Part shown: positions 48,706-59,929 of the stretch, piece by piece
Layout: each line of letters begins with the position of its first letter
Position numbering within the stretch: the first letter of the stretch is position 1
NCBI RefSeq assembly: GCF_003473485.1
Contig: NC_053044.1
Span: 52,058,091 to 52,122,090, forward strand
Length of the DNA: 64,000 bases
Direction of reading: 5' to 3'
Source of the DNA: Medicago truncatula
Taxonomy: Eukaryota > Streptophyta > Magnoliopsida > Fabales > Fabaceae
The notes under the pieces: generated by a model
Databases searched by the model: none
What the model saw: the letters and a program-made list of their open reading frames with translations, nothing else
What the model was told of the DNA's origin: nothing
Made by a program: the position numbers and the translations under genes

Positions 48706-49464
48706 TCAGAAATTCCAGTTCCAAAGGAATGATTGATGAGAAAAAGGATCGCCATTATCATCATCATATTCTTCAACTGATGATAAGTTCTGATAATCCT
48801 CAAAAAGTGGTGGTGGTGGAATGGAATACATTAACTCACCCGAATGCATCATCTTGTCTAGGTCAGAGTACAATAGACCATAATCAGACCCAACAAAATT
48901 AGCATCATGAGTATTTGAACCATCCAACATGTTCAAAAATGTCCAATCAATCGTGCTACCATTGTTATACATAGTAGTTGTAGATGAAGAGCCACCAATT
49001 TCCGTCACCATATTGGATTGAACATTACTATTATTTCCATTATTATTATTATCAATAATTGGTGGATTTTTGTTAGCAAAATTTGCAGCAACCTCTCGAA
49101 TTTGTTGTGGTGTAAGCGAATTGTTAGAAACTGCATTGATATCCAAATTGAGAGGTGTATCAAGGAAATTGAAATTTGCATGACGACCACGAAGACAATA
49201 AAGTGCAGCATCAAATGCTTTAGCTGCTTTCTCAGCTGAATCATATGATCCTAACCATATTCTTTCACGACTATTTGGTAGCCTTATTTCAGATACCCAT
49301 TTTCCCCACTTTCTCAATCTCACACCTTTGTACTTCTTCTCAGTCTTATTATCATTATTTCCACTTGAAGTAGAAGATGATGATGATGATGGTGGAGTTT
49401 TAACCTGACCAGTAGTGACATGATGATGATGATGATCCATGTGTAGTATATGAGTTACATTCAT
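48706..49464 (-). CDS. AP2/ERF transcription factor (DREB-type), copy 2 (tandem duplicate)
   Basis: A 252-aa paralogue of the ERF at 40309-41028, about 8.4 kb upstream on the same strand. The AP2 domain (residues ~45-100) and the following ~95 residues ([20 protein letters not shown] and neighbours) are identical or nearly so. The copies differ at the N-terminus, where this one has a five-His run (MDHHHHH) and PPSSSSSS, and near the C-terminus, where it has [20 protein letters not shown] in place of the Asp run; both end SFLWNWNF. The frame stays open 66 codons above the chosen ATG, but that part matches promoter sequence shared with copy 1 (AGGTCTTAGCTCTAAACGTG), so it is not coding. An alternative start is 49440. 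Duplicate genes this close may be co-regulated, or gene conversion may keep them alike. Confidence 0.93.
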   Translation of the reverse strand: MNVTHILHMDHHHHHVTTGQVKTPPSSSSSSTSSGNNDNKTEKKYKGVRLRKWGKWVSEIRLPNSRERIWLGSYDSAEKAAKAFDAALYCLRGRHANFNFLDTPLNLDINAVSNNSLTPQQIREVAANFANKNPPIIDNNNNGNNSNVQSNMVTEIGGSSSTTTMYNNGSTIDWTFLNMLDGSNTHDANFVGSDYGLLYSDLDKMMHSGELMYSIPPPPLFEDYQNLSSVEEYDDDNGDPFSHQSFLWNWNF

Positions 49465-50074
49465 ATAATAATAATAATGTTTTATGTGGGTATAGCTAAT
49501 TTGAATTAATATTGGAGAATTCATTGTGTTGTGCTTGCTTATAAATGATGATGGTTCGTGTGTGTGAATAACTTGGATTTTGAATTTGAATTTGAATTCA
49601 ATGAAGGTCTTAGCTCTAAACGTGTTGATCGAAATGAGCGTAAAAAGAGTGTGCAGTAGCAAATGGACTTATGCTTCTAAAGTCACAGGCAGGGTGGTGC
49701 ATTTAGTAAGAGGACGCGGTAGGTCCTACTTTTTTTTTACTCCTCAACCAATATTTCACATTTATTCCTTTCACATAAGTATATATCAATTCCTCTCTCT
49801 ATATTTTTTGTTGGTCAAGAATTCCTCTATATTTATACCATATATAAATGAGATAATAACCCCCTAAAATAAAGAAGATATGATTTTAGGCTAATTTTTT
49901 ATCTTTCAATTATACCTTTTATATAAAATATTTTATCATTTTTCTTATTTCAATTATTAATTAATAAGTTCATAAATATTATTACAGTAGGAGTAAGACA
50001 CAACAATACGTAAAATATTATACAATTACTATAATCTTATTTGGTTAAAATATTTTGATTTATATACAATAATA

Positions 50075-50354
50075 TCCGTCCCTAAATATAGGAGTCTTTT
50101 GCAAAAATTACCGAGATTAGGAAAGTTGATTGTAGTATTAAATTTGTATATAATTTGTTTTTACAATTTTATACTTAAGATGGAGAGTTAATTTATGTTT
50201 TCAACATAATATTTATTGTTGATTGAAGAAAAAGATGTAAAATAAATAAGGGTATGTTGGTAAAGAAATAATAAATGTACTCAAAAATACCAAAGGGATC
50301 TTATAAAACGGGACAATTTTTTTCTCAAAATGGTCTTATAATTAGGGATGGAGG
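50075..50354. mobile_element. Stowaway-like MITE, ~280 bp
   Basis: The ends TCCGTCCCTAAATATAGGAG and (complement) CCTCCATCCCTAATTATAAG pair and are flanked by TA. More diverged than the copy at 38680-38826. Confidence 0.65.
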
Positions 50355-50706
50355 TAATAATACAATTATAAACATACCCGTAATTGTACAATTTAAATGA
50401 TAAAGATGTAAATACATTTATTATTTCACAGCTAGACTCTTTGAAACCAGAAAAATATAAAAAACTAAAAGATAATATTACTAATGATTTTCATTTTGTG
50501 ACAATATATTAATCTAGTGTAGATTTGAAATATAGTTGGAAAAATAATTAATATTAAATTCAAAAATGAAAAAGATTTTCATTTTGTGACAATATTTTTA
50601 CATATATATAAGATATGATATTGGTCGTGGAACAGAATGAGTAATGTTTTTTTTACAAAATTCATCTATTTCTTTGTCTCTCTATGATGGCTTGACATAA
50701 AATATA

Positions 50707-51025
50707 GAGCACGTGGGGAAAATTGGTTGTAGAATGATGTTGACAAACAATATATAACATCATGGGTGACTCTCATGGGGGGACCACAAAGGTCAGGTAC
50801 GTCCCAAGCTGTCCTTGTCTCTAAGAGAGTTCACTAAAATAACACCTCTTTCTGGGCACACCCATTATCTCTACAATGTCAATGGGGGCTACATCCAGTT
50901 TTGTTCTTTTCCCATAGGTTATGATCATTGCCAAAACTGAAAATTCTTCATTTGAATCAATTCAACGAGTTATATAAGATAGTTTATGAGTTGAGCCCAG
51001 TCTTACAACTCAAATATTGCTTAGA
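50707..51025. repeat. ERF-locus duplication block, unit 2
   Basis: Partner of 44847-45220; only ~1.2 kb upstream of ERF copy 2, against ~3.8 kb in unit 1, because the TIR elements and microsatellites at 42.4-44.8 kb are absent here. Confidence 0.8.
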
Positions 51026-51950
51026 GAATGTTTGCACGTCTCCATACTGGTGATAGAATTTTGAACTTATTTCTCTTACCAATTAAGTCTCTCTCTCTCT
51101 CTTGCTAGTTTATAGTGTATAAGTTCGTATTATTAAAGAATTTTTGCTAGTTTAACCCTAGTAAGAAAAAGGAGACTTGATGTCTCCTTGCTGAATCAAA
51201 GATTGATCTCATACTGGATCAAAAGGGTCTATGTTGTGGAGATATTTTGGTGCGTCTATTGAAGGTCAAAAATTCTAATTATAGTGAGTTAGAAAGAAAG
51301 AAAAAAACAAATATGTCCTAGTTGGTCTAGAGATTGTTTTGATACAATTTTATCGGGAAATAAATTAAGGTTTTACTTTTAATTTTAAGAAAATCATTTT
51401 TTTTTCTAAAAAAAAAAGGAAACCATTTTTTTAAAGATTTTTTTAAGAAAACTATAAACATGCGATCCATATTATGTGAAAATATTTTTTAGTTTAGTTT
51501 TCTAAATTTTGTGTTAGTTTTGTTGGTTCACGAGGATAAAAGAGATTTATAAAGTGATTCGTTGTGATGAAAAGAAGAAATTTTTTAGCTAAAGATGATG
51601 CAATTCAAAATACAACAAAAATAATTCTTTTAAAATTTTCAATATATATTTCTATACTAAAAAAAATGCAAAACAGTTGTTTTATTTAAAGAGTTTTTTT
51701 TGTTATCAATTAAAACTAGCTCAACTAATACAAAATACCGAAATTGTTAGGTCGACATCGTGATCGGAGTTTAAACTCATGTTTTTCCATTTGTGTGTGT
51801 AAGTTTCCAATGACAATTGTCATTTTATTTATCTACCAAAAGAAAACTAAGACAAATTTATGGGGAAAATTATTTTCACAAATTGTTTGAGAAATTATCT
51901 TCACAAATTGTTTGAGAAATCTTTCACATATTTTGAAAGAGAATATTTTT

Positions 51951-52025
51951 TTGTCCTTGCGAGCTTAGCTCAGTTGGCTGAGGTTTGAACCCCGGACCTT
52001 GCATATATTATGCATTGTCTCTAGC
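51951..52025 (+). mobile_element. tRNA-derived SINE fragment
   Basis: An RNA polymerase III A box (TTAGCTCAGTTGG) is followed by a B box (GGTTTGAACCCCGG), then TTGCATATATTATGCATTGT. The spacing between boxes is shortened and no cloverleaf forms, so this is SINE-derived and not a tRNA gene. Confidence 0.7.
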
Positions 52026-52888
52026 AACCAAATTTTAAGAATATCATAGCAAAATATATTAAATTTGTAGAATTCATATAAACCATCTTAAACCTTCCAA
52101 AATCCTCCTCCAATATAGTTTTTGAGGTACTCCAATAGAGAGTATTTTGTATCGTGAAGAAAAATGAACCACCAAAATCATTTTCTCGCAAAAATCTTCC
52201 ACTTCTTCCACTTGTTTCTTCCTTTTTTTCCAAAGTTATCCTCTCCCTTCACATCCAAACTCGCAAATAAAGTTTACGAACCAACCTATGAACGAAAACC
52301 AAATCAAAATGTGGCTCACACGTCATCTAGATGTACTTTCGATTTTCTAATCAATTTCATGCATGTTTCCTGGCTTTGACTAGAATACAACAACAACAAT
52401 GACGACAATATGTTCTATCATAAAATGAATCTAAGTGAATGTGGCCGATTACATGAATCAAATAACATCAATAAATATAATCATAAACTATATTTCGATA
52501 CAACTCATTAATCTATAGATTTTTCTTAATAGTTTTTCTTATAATTTTTTTAGATTTTCCATTGCCTTTAATGATTTCATTATCCTCAATCTCATCTACT
52601 CTTTGTATTATAGAATCTACAAGTCATTTCTTTGTTGCACAAACCACCGAAACTTATTTTCAACCATCTTTTATACCGTGTTACCCCAGCTCTTTCTAAT
52701 GTTGTCATTTCCAATTCTATATCATACAATTTTACTACACATCCAACACAAACAAAATTGTCGATTATCCAATTGTTTGATAAATTATTTTCTTTCAACT
52801 TGAAGGATACTTTCATATTAGTTAGAATGTGTGTTGTTAGCATTCATTTTTTTTTACTATAAAACAATTCATATTATTACTTTTTTTT

Positions 52889-52966
52889 GTGGTGGTCGGG
52901 GTTCGAACCCCGAATCTTACATATATTATGGATTGTCCCTATCAACTAAGCTAAACTCTGACACAA
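52889..52966 (-). mobile_element. tRNA-derived SINE fragment
   Basis: On the minus strand TTTAGCTTAGTTGATAGGGA (A box) is followed by CGGGGTTCGAACCCCGACCA (B box, perfect stem). Same family as 51951-52025. Confidence 0.75.
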
Positions 52967-53779
52967 CTCATATTATTTTAACATAATATTGAAATCAAAT
53001 CACAATAATCAAATACAAAAATTAGTAAAAAAAAGAAAGAAGAGGATTTACGAACCTAAAAAAAGGCACAATTTTTTTACATTTTTTTAGAAAAAAAAAA
53101 ATTACATTAAATTCGTATGATTATATTCTACAAAAACTTTATGATTATTTTTTTCTGAAGGGAAACTTTATTTGTACAACGATTTGGTGCACGTTTAATA
53201 TTATTATTTTTTCAAAAAATAAAAGTGTTTTAACGACACTCGCATATTTTTTCGAGGGAAACGACACTCACATTAACATTTTCTTTTCAACAATAAACAT
53301 ATACATATACATACATATATATATATATATTATCTTATTGCAAGTTTTTCAAAGTACATTTTGAAAATATATCTGACATAAAACGAAGAGTCGTATATGA
53401 TTTTCAGCCGATATCAATTTGTTTTTAATACTTACATCACTATTTATTTTTTTCTTTTGACAAACTTTACATTATAATGTTAAAAGCTTTGTCTAAAGTC
53501 ACTAGTAAATAGCTTTGCAATATGCACAATTGTGTTTTTATATTGTATCAATAAATCTCAGTATCATTGTATCAATAAATTTCGGTATATCTTATTTAAT
53601 ATAAATATGAGATATACTAATTTAACTGTAGAAATAAACTTATAATGAATTTTGTTATATCTCATTTGATATAAATATGAGATCTATTGATTTAACCGTA
53701 AAAATAAACTTATGTGTGATGCAAAATTTATCCCCCACAAAATTAGTTTATCATAAAACAATTATCAATGCAAAAACAA

Positions 53780-53886
53780 ACAATTCTTATAGTATTTGTT
53801 TTTCAAAAAGTCAGAGGAGCTATTAGTAGATTGGTCTTTTGTTGACTTACTTTATATATGGTCACAACAATCTTTCACACGTACTC
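53780..53886. repeat. ERF-locus duplication block, unit 2
   Basis: Partner of 46572-46697 (shared TTTTCAAAAAGTCAGAGGAG-like block and CACACGTACTCA). Confidence 0.75.
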
Positions 53887-54879
53887 AGCTAAAGTAATAA
53901 AACTACCAATTGTACTCCTTCAATTTCACAATTGTTATCAGTTTAATAAAAAAAATTGTTTTATAATGAATTGACATTTTTAATATAAACAATTTTTTTT
54001 TCAATTTTTCACTCTAATTAATATCATGGGCTCTCCCCAATCTTATTTATAAACATAAAATGAATTAAATTTGGTGGCATGGAATATAAGCAAAAGTCAT
54101 CAAATTCAACTCTATCATTATTAATTCTAAATACTCATTCATTTCTCAATTTTTTTTTAATATGAGTGCATATTCCAATGCAAAGTAAGATGATTATTGT
54201 AGTAGAGAATATTTTAGTGATTACTACATCCGTTCTTAAATACAAGACTTTTTTTTTTCGCTAAATTATGAGAACCGTCCTAAGCTTTGCATTCTAGAAC
54301 TCTCCGTCTTGGCTCGCTTTCACATTGCTCAACTCGTCTAGCAAATAGTGCTTTTCATTGGATGTCTTTCTGCTGCTATGGCTTGACTTCTGGCGCATGT
54401 GATTGCCTTCTTTTGCTCCATATTGGCGTAGTCATGCTCAAAACGTATAAAAATGTATGAGAAATAGACGTAATAGTTTTCTGTCGTTGTTTACAAATAT
54501 AAACGATATTTCTATTTAATTGAGTGTATTTTACTGAATTATTTGCAAAAAAAGTCGATAAATACTATAAAAAATAACAGTAATTTAACACTTATTAAAA
54601 AATAGACCAAAATGGATGATAAGAAATATTTGATGGATCAAATTTTTTAAAAAATTTTTAGAGGGATTAAAAGTAAAATTTAATTTTTTTTAAAGGGACC
54701 AAAATATAGAATTAAAAGCAAGGACCAAATTTTTTCCCTTTTATAGGGACCAAAAGTCAGACTAAAAATAGAGACCATTTTATTCGTAAGGACCACTTTT
54801 GGTCTCAACTTTAAAGTTTTTTTAATTAAAAAAAGAAGAAGTTAAATTAGCCCATTATTGGTCTAAACATTTTTTTAGG

Positions 54880-55003
54880 TCAAGTAGTTTAGTGGCTAGA
54901 ATTTACATTTTTAAATGTCAATAAGTGGGGTGTCCGGAATTCGAACCTGTCTCTACATATAATAATGCATGTTCCTACCAATTGAACTATACTTACGGAC
55001 TAC
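54880..55003 (+). mobile_element. tRNA-derived SINE fragment
   Basis: A box TAGTTTAGTGGCTAGAATTT and B box CCGGAATTCGAACCTGTCTC, then TACATATAATAATGCATGTT. This matches the general layout of legume SINEs. Confidence 0.65.
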
Positions 55004-55009
55004 AATAAC

Positions 55010-56639
55010 TTTATTAAAAAAAATAAAACAATTCTTCCCCCAGACAACACCTACCCGGAATGAGGAAATCATCAGAAATATTGACTTCATACCCCATTCA
55101 TACATGGAAAATATGGTATACAATGGAAGATAGGACCTTCACGTGACCACCTTCTTCACTACTGCCTTTCTATTTCACGTCTCTCATATATATGCAATTG
55201 GGGTGAACTGCTGTTTGTAAAATTTAAAATAATTGAATTGAATCAAATTGTTTGCATTTCGAATTGAATCGAACTGTTTTAAACCAAACTAAATTGTTCC
55301 AAAATGAACTGAACTGTTATTGTTGATACCGTTGAACAAAATATATATATAAAAAGAAAAATGCTACTTGGTACGACAACCTATTCGCATGAATCACACG
55401 AACAATCAAATAATGATGTTTTGATTATTTTTTCCTTTATCACACAACTAAATAAGCCTTTGACTATTTTAATTATACTGAAATATATTGTGGCATTGAG
55501 ATACATGGATAAATTCATCTAAACAATTGTAATTTGCTCAAATTGTTTGTATATTGGAAAAAGTTACGACTATGTGTTTAGTTTATGTAATTTTTTTACA
55601 TTTATCTCTGTTTCAGAAGCAATTGCGGTAAATTTTAAATGTCACGTTGGTCTTTGAATGCGTAATGATTAGTTACAATAATCACTCAGTGTATCAAAAT
55701 TTCAAAATAGTTTCTGAAACTATTTAAAAAATTTGATACATTAAGAAATTATTGTGACTACTTATTACACATTTAAAACCAAAATTATTATTATTATTAT
55801 TTGGTAAAATTACCCTTGTTTCTATAGTTTAAGAGTTTGGTTTTACTTGAATGTGCTGTCAAACCAATTAGTGGCAACGTGTGAAAAATATTTTAGTCGG
55901 GTTTGAATATGATATTTTTTAATATGAAAAAAATAGCACAAGAGTGTTGGATTGTCCATTCAATTACACGGTCGTGTGTTTTACGGGAAAAACCATTCGC
56001 ACCGTCTAGCACTGCTCATATAAAAAACAAACGAAATCAAATTTTAGTTACCCAACTGAAACAAATTGTTTTGAATCGAACCGAACTAATTTTAATTGCT
56101 AGTAATGATTCAGTTTTTTTTTTTGTTGGGTTCAATTCAGGAGTTGGGTTCAGTTTTTTGATTTTTTTTTCCCACCCCATTATGCATCATGTATGTGTGC
56201 ACATGCTCACAAACAAAACAACACAACATCATTATGTATCCTTTAATTTATGCTCACTCACTCATGCTCTAAAATATCTAAGTTAAATTAAATTGGATCA
56301 AAACAAGGATTTCACATCTGATATTGTTGTCACGTTACTCAAGGTCTAAACTTTCTAAACCAAATGTTTCAAACTGCATTTAACTGGAAATGTTGTAAAT
56401 ATATATGCAGGAATGTTTAAAAAATGTTTTAACTGTCATGGGAAGTATTTTAGTATTTTGGTACGTTAAAAAGTAATTTTTGAAGAGAGGAAGAACCCAG
56501 CCCAATCATGTTATGTTATATCTGGGCTTAGCAAACACATTGAACCTCTTTTATTGACGAAAATACCCTCAACCTCTTAAAACCCCTGAACCAGTTCAAC
56601 AACAACACAAATGCATAAACCAAAACCTTCCCAAATTCA
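55010..56639. other. Intergenic region upstream of the PORR gene
   Basis: AT-rich with no recognised gene. An open frame at 55903-56286 has no domain and no exon partners; it contains low-complexity Phe-rich stretches and is probably chance. The PORR gene promoter should lie in the last few hundred bases; a TATA box is not evident. Confidence 0.35.
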
Positions 56640-57935
56640 ATGCGTTTCGGATTCATAGCAATCAATTCATGGAGAAAAAATTGCTGTTATTCGCATTTTG
56701 AACGATGGATGACAACAAGCAAACGAGTACAAGATCGAAGCAAGAAGAAAAGGGTTCACGAACTCGAAGCAGCAACAGAGAAATGGAAGATAACATCCAA
56801 AATCGTTTTTTTAATAGAACTTCTCGAACAAGAACCAGAAATTGTTATTCCCGTTCGATCCCTTTCACATTATCGTAAACAAATCAGCCTTCCAAAACCT
56901 CACAGAATCTCTGATTTTCTTCGCAAAACCCCAAAACTTTTTGAGCTCTATAAGGATCGTAATGGGGTGTTATGGTGTGGTTTGACTCAAAAAGCTGAAG
57001 TTTTGATGGAAGAACACAAAAGGGTCATTGAGGAAAATGAAGATAAAGCTGCTGAATATGTTACTAGGTTGCTTATGATGTCTGTTGATAAACGTGTTCA
57101 GTTGGATAAAATTGCGCATTTTCGAAGAGATTTTGGGTTGCCAATGGATTTTAGAACTCATTGGGTGCATAAGTATCCTCAGCTTTTTCGTGTGGTGAAG
57201 CCTTCTCTTGATGATGTTGAGTTTTTGGAGCTTGTTTCTTGGAATTCTGAATGGGCTATCACAGAGATTGAGAAGAAGAATAAGATGATTTTGGAAGGGG
57301 TAACCGAAACCGAACATACTCCGGGTTTGCTTTCTCTGCCATTTCCTTTGAAATTTCCTGCAAATTTTAAAAGGGTGCATAGTTATTATGGTGAAAAGAT
57401 AAAAATGTTTCAGGAGAGGACTTATTTGTCTCCTTATGCCGATGCGAAGGGTTTAAAACCGGGTTCTTTAGAATTTGATAAGAGGGCTGTTGCTGTTATG
57501 CATGAATTGCTTAGTTTTACAGTTGAGAAGAGGTTGGTGACAGATCACCTTACTCACTTTCGTTGGGAGTTAGTTATGCCTCAGAAGTTGATGAGGCTTT
57601 TACTCAAACATTGTGGTATTTTTTACGTTTCTGAGAGGGGGAAAAGGTTTAGTGTGTTTTTGACAGAAGCTTATGAAGGTTCGGAGCTGATTGAGAAATC
57701 TCCTTTGTTTTTATGGAGGGAGAAGCTTCTTAGTCTTGTTGGTTATAGAGGAAGGAAGAAGAAGTTTGAGGCGGATAGTGATAGTGATGAGGAAGGCGGT
57801 GATGGTTTGCGTTTGCTTCAGAGTGATTCCGATGTGGAGGACTTGAATGTGGAGCTTGAGCAACAGGATACCTTGGAGTACAAGGATCCTTTACTTGAGG
57901 ACGATTCTGAGATGGATGTTAGAGGGATTTCGTGA
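56640..57935 (+). CDS. PORR-domain organelle RNA-splicing factor (WTF family)
   Basis: An intronless 431-aa protein of the plant organelle RNA recognition family, whose members bind group II introns in chloroplasts or mitochondria and help splice them. The N-terminus (MRFGFIAINSWRKNCCYSHF) is basic with no acidic residue before position 21, consistent with a transit peptide, more likely mitochondrial; this is inference. The PORR domain runs from about residue 45 to 370: KIVFLIELLEQEPEIVIP, ISDFLRKTPKLFELYKD, RVQLDKIAHFRRDFGLPMDF, YPQLFRVVKP, LVSWNSEWAITEIEK, FPANFKRVHSYYGEKIKMFQ and LLKHCGIFYVSERGKRFSVF. A basic linker (RGRKKKFEAD) and an acidic tail (DSDSDEEGGDG) end the protein. Length and single exon are normal for the family. 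The specific intron target, for example of a WTF9-like protein, cannot be told. The ATG at 56640 is the first Met of the frame. Confidence 0.95.
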   Translation: MRFGFIAINSWRKNCCYSHFERWMTTSKRVQDRSKKKRVHELEAATEKWKITSKIVFLIELLEQEPEIVIPVRSLSHYRKQISLPKPHRISDFLRKTPKLFELYKDRNGVLWCGLTQKAEVLMEEHKRVIEENEDKAAEYVTRLLMMSVDKRVQLDKIAHFRRDFGLPMDFRTHWVHKYPQLFRVVKPSLDDVEFLELVSWNSEWAITEIEKKNKMILEGVTETEHTPGLLSLPFPLKFPANFKRVHSYYGEKIKMFQERTYLSPYADAKGLKPGSLEFDKRAVAVMHELLSFTVEKRLVTDHLTHFRWELVMPQKLMRLLLKHCGIFYVSERGKRFSVFLTEAYEGSELIEKSPLFLWREKLLSLVGYRGRKKKFEADSDSDEEGGDGLRLLQSDSDVEDLNVELEQQDTLEYKDPLLEDDSEMDVRGIS

Positions 57936-58385
57936 GTGTGTCAATTTTTTATAACTTATTGAGGTGGAGGTTTGTCATATTTCAATTCAAACTTCAGTTA
58001 CCTCAAGAACATGCAATTTAATACCTCTTTGTAAGTCAATTTTGCATTGCTTTGTATCTTTCAACAAACTTGATCTCTTTTATGCATGAAAAAATGTATA
58101 CGAAATAAAGGTTGTTTTTGTACCTGCATGCATTGTTGTTAATTAATGGCTATATGGTAGGAGGGACATTTTTTTTCTTTCCGGACATTTGGGCATGGGA
58201 AAACCAAGACAACATGGTTTTTTCTTGTTCAGCTGAAGAGTAAATATGGAGTGAATAATTTTGGAGGATAATTAAATGCATCTTTAATAACAAAACATGA
58301 TTAATTCTAGGCTCTAATATTACTAAAGAGGATTGATAAATTTGGTAGTCGTATCTAGATGGTTCTATCTTTACCCAGTTAAGAT
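57936..58385. other. 3' flank of the PORR gene
   Basis: AT-rich, probably the 3' UTR for the first ~200 bases (an AATAAA-like ATAAAG and T-rich stretches near 58100). Nothing else seen. Confidence 0.4.
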
Positions 58386-59188
58386 CTCTGTTGTCAAAGC
58401 GGAAACGCAGCGCGACGCGGCCACCCCAAAAATTGACGCGGCGCGGTATGCGGGCGTGACGCGGGCGCTTTTACATGACGCGGACACTAATATATTTAAT
58501 ACTAAAATACTATAATGTTGAAAAAGAAATACTAAAACAACTTAAATATTACTCAATTCATAATTTGAAATAAAACATGTCTTAGGCAAAACATAAGAAC
58601 ATACTTGCAAGAAATACTAATAAAATTCAAGGTAGCAAACACTTTAACCTCTAAAGTTTAAAGTAACAAAAGTACTAAACATAAATAAAACTTCGAATTC
58701 AATAATCATGAAAATCTTCATCATAACTTCCACTTCCACCATCATTCATGTGCTCTGCCTCATTCAGGTGAAAGATCTGGGCAGCTGAGAGATGAAGTGA
58801 AGAGATGATGGAATGAAGTGAAGAGATGAAGTGAAAACCTGTTGTACGATTGAATTGGGAGAAGAGGAGAAGAACTTTGTGTTTTACGATTGAATTGGGA
58901 GAAGAAGAGAAGAAGCGGCTGTTCTGTTGTACGATGGAATGAAGTGAAGAAATAGGGTTTTGAAAATTACAAAATTAACCCTTCTAATGTCACTTAAGTG
59001 AGGGGTAATTCTGTAATTTCGCTTCGACCCGGAAACGCGCCGCGTTAGACCCGCTCCCGCTCCACGAAAAGCGGCCGCGAAACCCGGTTTTCAGCCGCTT
59101 TTGCCTAACGCGCGATGCGGTCGCGTTCTGACGCGCTAGGCTGTTTTCAGCCGCTTCGCGCCGCGTTAGGCCGCTATTGACAACAGAG
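58386..59188 (-). mobile_element. Non-autonomous hAT element with GC-rich ends, 803 bp, perfect 8-bp TSD
   Basis: The ends CTCTGTTGTCAA and TTGACAACAGAG are perfect 12-bp inverted repeats. GTTAAGAT flanks both sides (58378-58385, 59189-59196). The subterminal ~100 bases at each end are dense in GCGGC, ACGCGG and CGCGACGCGG motifs, far above the surrounding GC content, and resemble hAT transposase-binding sites. On the minus strand near 58770-58690 the frame reads HLNEAEHMNDGGSGSYDEDF then HDY and a stop, like a hAT transposase C-terminus. The catalytic part is deleted. Confidence 0.9.
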
Positions 59189-59529
59189 GTTAAGATGACT
59201 GTATTATCAACATAAACCAGTGTGATATGCAGGACATCTTTGGACCTCGATCCATAGCTCTAAAAAAACCTCACGGTTACACGCTGCATTCGATCTCGGC
59301 CATCGACTTGAGATCGGTCGGTTCACATTACACCTTCACTAAATTAAATCTCAACTATTTGATTCTAGATTGGATGGCTGAAATCAACAACAGCGGCACA
59401 CAGTAACTGTGTGTAATCTAAATCCGATATCTTTTATCTTTTCATGGAAAGGAATTGGTTTAAAGTGCATTAATCATTAGTTTGGTTTACTGCACTGGTT
59501 GATTTCATATAATTTTTTGTGAGTAGTGA

Positions 59530-59692
59530 TGTTCAGTAAGAAAATTTGATGTCCGCGGTAGGGAAACCAATCAGGGACTCTCCAAAATAAAAGAAAGTTA
59601 CGATGCTGCTTCATTTGGTGTTGTTTCACTGGATGACAAGGGTTTCCTGTCACAAGTCCCAGTCGAAGATGCTTCACCGAATGAATCGGAGT
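59530..59692 (+). pseudogene. Unidentified exon-like open segment
   Basis: After a possible acceptor (GATGTTCAG) the plus strand reads RKFDVRGRETNQGLSKIKES then YDAASFGVVSLDDKGFLSQV and PVEDASPNESE, then a stop. Composition and codon use look coding, unlike the AT-rich surroundings, but I do not recognise the family and no upstream exon was found. The frames after the stop (to ~59870) also have coding-like composition in more than one register, which suggests a frameshifted pseudogene. Function unknown. Confidence 0.3.
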
Positions 59693-59929
59693 AAAGCAGT
59701 TTTTCCGCTTTATTGTTGCGGATCCGATTGCTCGTCACTGTTGTCGCAAGAAGATAATGAACAGAGGGATCTCGCGATTCGTTATCTTCGGGGAAGAAAC
59801 TTAAGCAGGCCAATCTGTTCCAGATTTGGGGATTCAAAAGAATTGAATTTGAATTTGTTTGGTAAAAAAAAATGATTGATATGAACCTAGTCAAGGTGGG
59901 GTTACTGTGATGAGGCAATGTTTCATTGA

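Noticed and set aside
49465-49662. 66-codon upstream extension of ERF copy 2
   Set aside because: The DNA matches the promoter region of ERF copy 1, where the frame is not kept, and the sequence has no ERF-like features.
51951-52966. tRNA-like A and B boxes (GGTTCGAACCCC) suggesting tRNA genes
   Set aside because: Box spacing and flanks do not give acceptor, D and anticodon stems, and a shared non-tRNA tail (CATATATTATG) follows. They are SINE remnants.
55903-56286. 127-codon plus-strand frame as a gene
   Set aside because: No domain, Phe-rich low complexity, no splice partners or homology recognised.
56970-57380. Minus-strand 136-codon frame within the PORR gene
   Set aside because: Antisense shadow of a conserved coding exon; no domain.
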